Source of the DNA: Deltaproteobacteria bacterium
GTDB taxonomy: Bacteria; Desulfobacterota; Syntrophia; Syntrophales; UBA2210
DNA length: 41,354 nt
Direction: 5' to 3'
Assembly (NCBI GenBank): GCA_016930775.1
Contig: JAFGGB010000159.1
Location: 1-41,354 of the forward strand
The notes beneath the pieces are model-generated. The model ran no database searches. It was given only the letters and a program-made list of their open reading frames with translations, and was not told the DNA's origin. A program made the translations under genes and the position numbers. Shown piece after piece: positions 36,857 through 41,354 of the stretch (position 1 is its first letter; every line of letters begins with the position of its first letter).

Positions 36857-38608
36857 TTACAAATCGGGATCAACGGCGCCGATTCCGGCATAGCACGTCC
36901 CCCCGACAGCTTCAGTGTCGTAGTATAAAGCAAAAGAGGCAATGCCTTGCGCTGCATCTAGCGTGACGCTTCCGCTGCCCCTGTCATTTCCCGGAATAAT
37001 CCTTGACAGCTCATAGGCTTCACTTCCCATAGCGGCTAAGGTTACGCTATCGGCGCCTATGATGCTGCCGTCAGTTCCAAAACAGGTGAGTGACACTGTA
37101 ACCGCCGTAGAATTGGGGTTGCAAAGACAAATCATCGTGTCCCATCCGCCTCCTGCCGGATAACGAATTTGAGCCATATGGGGAACGATAAGCCTGGTGC
37201 ATAAAGCGCCGATCAGCGATATATCGGCCATGATGACAGGATACGCTGCGGCGTCCAGGCGCCCAATCCAGGCGAGTCCAGATAATTTTTGCGTGGAGCT
37301 CACGAGAACCCATCCCTCGTTGATTTTCGGCGACAGCACCGCAGCCCATTGCCCCCGAGCCCCTATTGCAAAGGGCGCCACATCTTGAGCCTTGGAACCG
37401 TCTGGATTGTAAACGGTGATTGTTACCGTGGCCGGGAGGATCTGGCTGGCATTGCGCAGTGCAAGGCTCGAATAATAGTCTCCATCGCTTCGATAATAGG
37501 GCAAATAATAGTCATAGGAACCACGAAGGCTTGTTTCGCTGACTGAGGCGCTGATGCCAGCGTAACAAGTGCCGCTTGCCGCCTCCCTATCTGAATAGAG
37601 TGCAAACGCGGCAACACCAGGCGTAACGGCGATGACGACACTGCCTCCCTCTCGATCGTTCTGAGGGAACATGTCATCGAGTCCGTAGGCGATGCTCCCT
37701 TTCATAGGAATCTCAAGGATAACGGGACTCCCAACGGTTCCTTCCGGACTGACGTAGGTAAGACTCACCGTCGATGCCACTGAATTGGGATTGCATATAC
37801 AGACCGTGGTGTCCCATCCCCCGCCGGCTTGATATCGCTTCTGGGCCACATGCGGCACCGTGAGCGCACTGGAAAGAGTGCCAATAAGTCCTATATCGGC
37901 CATTATAGTCGGCCAGCCTCCCTCAAGCTGCCCCACCCAGGCAAGACCCGTGAGCTTCCTGGTAGAGTTCACATGAACCCATCCTCCCGTGATTTTCGGC
38001 AACAGCACCGCTGCCCACTGGCCAGCTGCTGCAAGAGTGAAAGGACTCACTGTCTGAGCGACTGAGCCGTTTTGGTTATAAACAATGATCGTCACCGTTG
38101 CGGTCTCTGCATCGCTTGAATTCCGGAGGGCAAGGCTGGAATAATATTCTCCGTCGCCTCTATAATAGGGAACATAATAATTGTAAGCTCCAGATAAACT
38201 GGTTCCTCCCTGAAGATTTACGGAAAAGGAGCACGTCGTGCTGCCAAGACTGCAACTGTACGTGTAAGACCCCGCGCCGGAATCGCCGGGAGGGTTCAGC
38301 GTCCATACGTATGTCTCAGATTCCTCGGCATTGCTGTGAGTCGCCGTATAGACGGCGCCGGCTATAGTGCCGCTCACTGATTCCTCACCGTCCATAATCA
38401 TGGTAAAGCTGTCTCCGGACTGAGTAATCTCTACAGTCCCTGAATCGGCAACCCACTCGGGCCGTACGGGAGAGCATCCTCCGGTCGTATAGCTCCACGT
38501 GCCCGTTGCATCATATGTCGCCGCCCCGGCACTTCCCATAGCGATCAATAGGAGAGCCACGAGCGCCACGACAATGGCGAAAGCGTGCATGAAGTCCTCG
38601 CGTTTCAT
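36857..38608 (-). CDS. Secreted protein with two tandem ~220-aa homologous domains
   Basis: Signal peptide, then N-terminal region; AYNYYVPYYRGDGEYYSSLALRNSS... repeated as SYDYYLPYYRSDGDYYSSLALRNAS... Confidence 0.88.
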   Translation of the reverse strand: MKREDFMHAFAIVVALVALLLIAMGSAGAATYDATGTWSYTTGGCSPVRPEWVADSGTVEITQSGDSFTMIMDGEESVSGTIAGAVYTATHSNAEESETYVWTLNPPGDSGAGSYTYSCSLGSTTCSFSVNLQGGTSLSGAYNYYVPYYRGDGEYYSSLALRNSSDAETATVTIIVYNQNGSVAQTVSPFTLAAAGQWAAVLLPKITGGWVHVNSTRKLTGLAWVGQLEGGWPTIMADIGLIGTLSSALTVPHVAQKRYQAGGGWDTTVCICNPNSVASTVSLTYVSPEGTVGSPVILEIPMKGSIAYGLDDMFPQNDREGGSVVIAVTPGVAAFALYSDREAASGTCYAGISASVSETSLRGSYDYYLPYYRSDGDYYSSLALRNASQILPATVTITVYNPDGSKAQDVAPFAIGARGQWAAVLSPKINEGWVLVSSTQKLSGLAWIGRLDAAAYPVIMADISLIGALCTRLIVPHMAQIRYPAGGGWDTMICLCNPNSTAVTVSLTCFGTDGSIIGADSVTLAAMGSEAYELSRIIPGNDRGSGSVTLDAAQGIASFALYYDTEAVGGTCYAGIGAVDPDL

Positions 38609-38614
38609 CTAGCG

Positions 38615-38656
38615 CCTCCCTATAGTAAGGATTGTGTTGTCTTTCCTCCCTATAGT
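38615..38656. repeat. 12-bp direct repeat CCTCCCTATAGT, two copies 30 bp apart, in the divergent intergenic region
   Basis: 38615-38626 and 38645-38656; on the minus strand ACTATAGGGAGG, the proximal copy supplying the RBS of the 36857-38608 gene. Confidence 0.9.
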
Positions 38657-38889
38657 CGGCGTCCGTCGCCGTTTTCTTAAGCAATAGGCGGAAATGTAGC
38701 CCTGAATTGCGCCATTGCGCCGCCGCTCCGTTATTTTTTACGGGCGCTGTTCATTTTTCATTCCCCTCGATAAACAATATATTGTGTAGATGGTTGATTT
38801 TTACCACCACATATAGTATGGTTTCATCAATTCGGCGGTCCGGCAGGCGCCTCTCTTCTCTAATAGAAATATTTTTTCGAAGGGTTCCC

Positions 38890-39675
38890 ATGAATCGGCG
38901 ACGCTTTCTGGCCAGGATGTGCATCTATCTCTCCGGATTCCTTCTGGGCTTCTCGCAGTTTCCGCGATCATCTTTCGCCTCCGGCAATCGTTCCTTTCAG
39001 GAAGCTTCGACGGCCAGAATTGCTCTGATTATCGACGATATCGGCTGGAGCCGACGTGGCGCCTTGGCCTTCCTGGATCTCAACGTACCCATTACGTTTT
39101 CCGTCCTGCCTCAATTACGCTATTCCAATGTTCTGGCTGGAGAACTTCACGAAGCCGGGCAGGAAATCATGCTCCATCAACCTATGGAACCGCAGGCCTC
39201 ATATCTCGATCCCGGTCCGGGCGCTCTTTTCGTGGGAGACCCAGCCGATCGCATCGAACGGACCGTCACAACAAATATCGAGGATATCCCCCACATCCGG
39301 GGCGTTAACAATCACATGGGTTCCCGGCTCACCGAGAGCAACGAAGAAATCACCCTGGCGTTGAAAACAATAGGTTCGCAAGACCTCTTTTTTATCGACA
39401 GCAGGACATCGTCCCGATCGAAAGCCTTTCCAATCGCCCGAAGTCTCAACATGACTGCTTCCTTCAGCAATCTGTGCATAGATTATTGCCGAGACGGCGA
39501 TTACACCCTCCGTCAGCTCGAGAAACTAGGCGCTCTGGCAAAATCGAACGGCACAGCCATAGCCATAGGCCATCCGCACCTCTCAACCCTCAAAGCCCTG
39601 AGAACCTTCCTTCATTCTCCGGCGTCAGAGCGACTGACCTTCGTTCACGTCTCCCAAACATTTTCTGAATCGTAG
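38890..39675 (+). CDS. Divergent polysaccharide deacetylase family protein (YibQ-like) with Tat-like signal
   Basis: MNRRRFLARMCIYLSGFLLG twin-Arg signal; ARIALIIDDIGWSRRGALAFLDLNVPITFSVLPQLRYS; MLHQPMEPQ. Confidence 0.88.
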   Translation: MNRRRFLARMCIYLSGFLLGFSQFPRSSFASGNRSFQEASTARIALIIDDIGWSRRGALAFLDLNVPITFSVLPQLRYSNVLAGELHEAGQEIMLHQPMEPQASYLDPGPGALFVGDPADRIERTVTTNIEDIPHIRGVNNHMGSRLTESNEEITLALKTIGSQDLFFIDSRTSSRSKAFPIARSLNMTASFSNLCIDYCRDGDYTLRQLEKLGALAKSNGTAIAIGHPHLSTLKALRTFLHSPASERLTFVHVSQTFSES

Positions 39676-39815
39676 CATCGGCCCTCTTCCGACAAACAGA
39701 TCTGTCCCTGTTGCTCCGGAGCCGCGGTATGGGCTTGAGCGGGATTGCCGACACCCCCGTTGTCTCTGTTCAGAGGCCGCTTAATGACCTCGTCCGACAT
39801 CCGGACAAGAGTTTT

Positions 39816-39844
39816 TTGACAGGCTGCACTCCTCGTGATAAGAA
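39816..39844 (+). promoter_or_regulatory. Sigma-70 promoter candidate for the small lipoprotein gene
   Basis: TTGACA-N17-TAAGAA. Confidence 0.5.
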
Positions 39845-39874
39845 AATGCAGTAGGATTACCAGGAGAGGTTGCC

Positions 39875-40054
39875 ATGAGAGAATATATAAAGAAGCTAAC
39901 CTGGCTTGTGGTTGTCATCTCAATGGTGTTTGCAATCGCTTCCTGCGGTCCCCAGCGTTGCCGCCCGGGGTACCACTGGGCGGTGGGGCATCAGACCGGC
40001 ACATCCGACAACTTTATTGCCGGTCACTGTGTCCCGAACCGGGCAGACCGTTAG
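39875..40054 (+). CDS. 59-aa predicted lipoprotein (absent from the ORF track)
   Basis: RBS aggagagg; MREYIKKLTWLVVVISMVFAIASCGPQRCRPGYHWAVGHQTGTSDNFIAGHCVPNRADR, stop TAG 40052-40054; lipobox IASC. Confidence 0.75.
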   Translation: MREYIKKLTWLVVVISMVFAIASCGPQRCRPGYHWAVGHQTGTSDNFIAGHCVPNRADR

Positions 40055-40116
40055 TTTTCAGGAAACCGCCAGATCTGCCCAGCCGTTCGGATTAGCGGCT
40101 CTTGCGAACCATCTGT

Positions 40117-40362
40117 TTATTTCGTCTTGATAGTGAAACTCTGCTCCGTAACGAGATCCCTGATTCCAGCCTTCAGAAGAACAGGATCGACGAGAAGCTT
40201 CGCTTTCTTGGGTCCCCGTGCATCCACAACGGTTCGGTCGAGGGACAGGTGAACCTTCTTGAGCAGTTTCACTCCCCCGTCGAGGACGACGATATGATAG
40301 TTCAGAGCTCCGTAAGCGGCAAGGCCCAGACAGACAACCAGGATTAATGTCACCTTTTTCAT
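40117..40362 (-). CDS. Small N-terminally anchored protein of unknown function
   Basis: RBS aaagga; MKKVTLILVVCLGLAAYGALNYHIVVLDGGVKLLKKVHLSL... Confidence 0.75.
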   Translation of the reverse strand: MKKVTLILVVCLGLAAYGALNYHIVVLDGGVKLLKKVHLSLDRTVVDARGPKKAKLLVDPVLLKAGIRDLVTEQSFTIKTK

Positions 40363-40552
40363 AGACTCGTTCCTTTCGAGATAAAGGCTGGGATCGAATC
40401 GCCGGTTCTACCGGGGTCGCTAAACAAGGCCGGCAACTCCTTATTGATGTACTATAGAGAAAGAAGAATCATACTGTCAACAACGAGAATTACAGATAAC
40501 ACATTGGCTTTCATTAGATTTTTATTTTTCACCGGCCACAACGAGAAACTGA

Positions 40553-40580
40553 TTGACAAAAGGCTCAGAATCCTTATAAT
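40553..40580 (+). promoter_or_regulatory. Consensus sigma-70 promoter of rplU-rpmA
   Basis: Exact TTGACA-N16-TATAAT. Confidence 0.85.
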
Positions 40581-40614
40581 GGCGTGTCCTAATTTCTGAC
40601 GAAGGAAATATATT

Positions 40615-40926
40615 ATGTACGCTGTCATTAAAACAGGCGGAAAACAGTACAAGGTAGCTGAAGGCGATATCGTGAACGTTGAGAAACTTGAAGGCGCCAA
40701 AGGCGATGCGGTTTCTCTTGATGAGATATTGCTGATCTCTCAGGACGATCATGTGAAAGTTGGAGCGCCGATCGTCGAAGGGGCCAAGGTCGTAGGAACG
40801 ATTCTCACCCAGATCAAGGGTCCCAAAATCACCATTTTTAAAAAGAAACGGCGGAAGGGCTTCCGCAAGAAGACCGGCCACCGCCAGCAGCTCACCAGTT
40901 TGAAGATAACGGAAATCTCAGCTTAA
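40615..40926 (+). CDS. rplU: 50S ribosomal protein L21
   Basis: [27 protein letters not shown]...[22 protein letters not shown]. Confidence 0.98.
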   Translation: MYAVIKTGGKQYKVAEGDIVNVEKLEGAKGDAVSLDEILLISQDDHVKVGAPIVEGAKVVGTILTQIKGPKITIFKKKRRKGFRKKTGHRQQLTSLKITEISA

Positions 40927-40938
40927 GGGGAAAAGATC

Positions 40939-41193
40939 ATGGCTCATAAGAAAGGCCAGGGAAGCAGCCGCAACGGACGCGACAGCCAGGGGCAGCGACG
41001 AGGGGTCAAGGTGTACGGCGGCGAGCAAGTCAATGCCGGCTCCATCTTGGTCCGCCAGTTGGGCACGAAGATACACCCCGGAATAAATGTAGGTCTGGGC
41101 AAGGATTATACAATTTATGCCAAGATAGACGGCGTCGTCCGTTACGAACGAAAAGACAAGACAAGGAAGAAGGTCAGCGTCTACGCGTCGTAG
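40939..41193 (+). CDS. rpmA: 50S ribosomal protein L27
   Basis: [48 protein letters not shown]. Confidence 0.98.
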   Translation: MAHKKGQGSSRNGRDSQGQRRGVKVYGGEQVNAGSILVRQLGTKIHPGINVGLGKDYTIYAKIDGVVRYERKDKTRKKVSVYAS

Positions 41194-41249
41194 CGGCTCG
41201 CGCGGCGGAAGCGACATCCACAGTACAGTCCTTACTATAGCGATACGAC

Positions 41250-41293
41250 AAAGAGGTGTTATCCCCGAGCGGCGGGTTAACACCTCTTTCTTT
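41250..41293 (+). terminator. Strong intrinsic terminator after rpmA
   Basis: AAAGAGGTGTTA ... TAACACCTCTTT perfect 12-bp arms, T-rich 3' side. Confidence 0.88.
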
Positions 41294-41354
41294 ATGCAAT
41301 CGGTTTCATCTTCCGAAACCGCCACAAGCTCCCTGCAACCAAGCGGCGGGCGGA

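Overview
The window looks like a GC-rich bacterial chromosome segment, probably from a Syntrophales-like deltaproteobacterium (inferred from gene content only). It is mostly ordinary metabolic and housekeeping genes: a Cbi/Nik-type ECF metal transporter, purD-purH-purE-tsaC, hpt, purU, a two-gene sufC-sufB-like pair, a fused radical-SAM/DUF2344 protein with rng, a YedE-TusA-DUF1858 cassette, a propionyl-CoA synthetase-like enzyme, and rplU-rpmA. I see no tRNA, rRNA, CRISPR array or transposase. The most system-like part is the left edge (217-3207). There an ECF-type sigma factor is translationally coupled to a membrane anti-sigma-like protein ending in a glycogen-binding (CBM48/AMPK-type) domain. 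Downstream are a lipoprotein that looks like a second copy of that domain and a secreted Gly/Ser-rich-tailed protein. The same promoter-like motif, TGTAACC-N15-CGTT, lies upstream of the sigma gene and again upstream of the next secreted-protein gene, suggesting a small autoregulated envelope regulon. Other points of interest are two copies of a short terminal-inverted-repeat element, a 50-bp near-perfect palindrome, a sigma-54-like promoter, operator-like repeats over the cbiM and yedE promoters, a possible attenuator before trpB2, a duplicated-domain secreted protein, and a 59-aa lipoprotein gene missing from the ORF track. All family calls come from reading motifs by eye; no database search was run.
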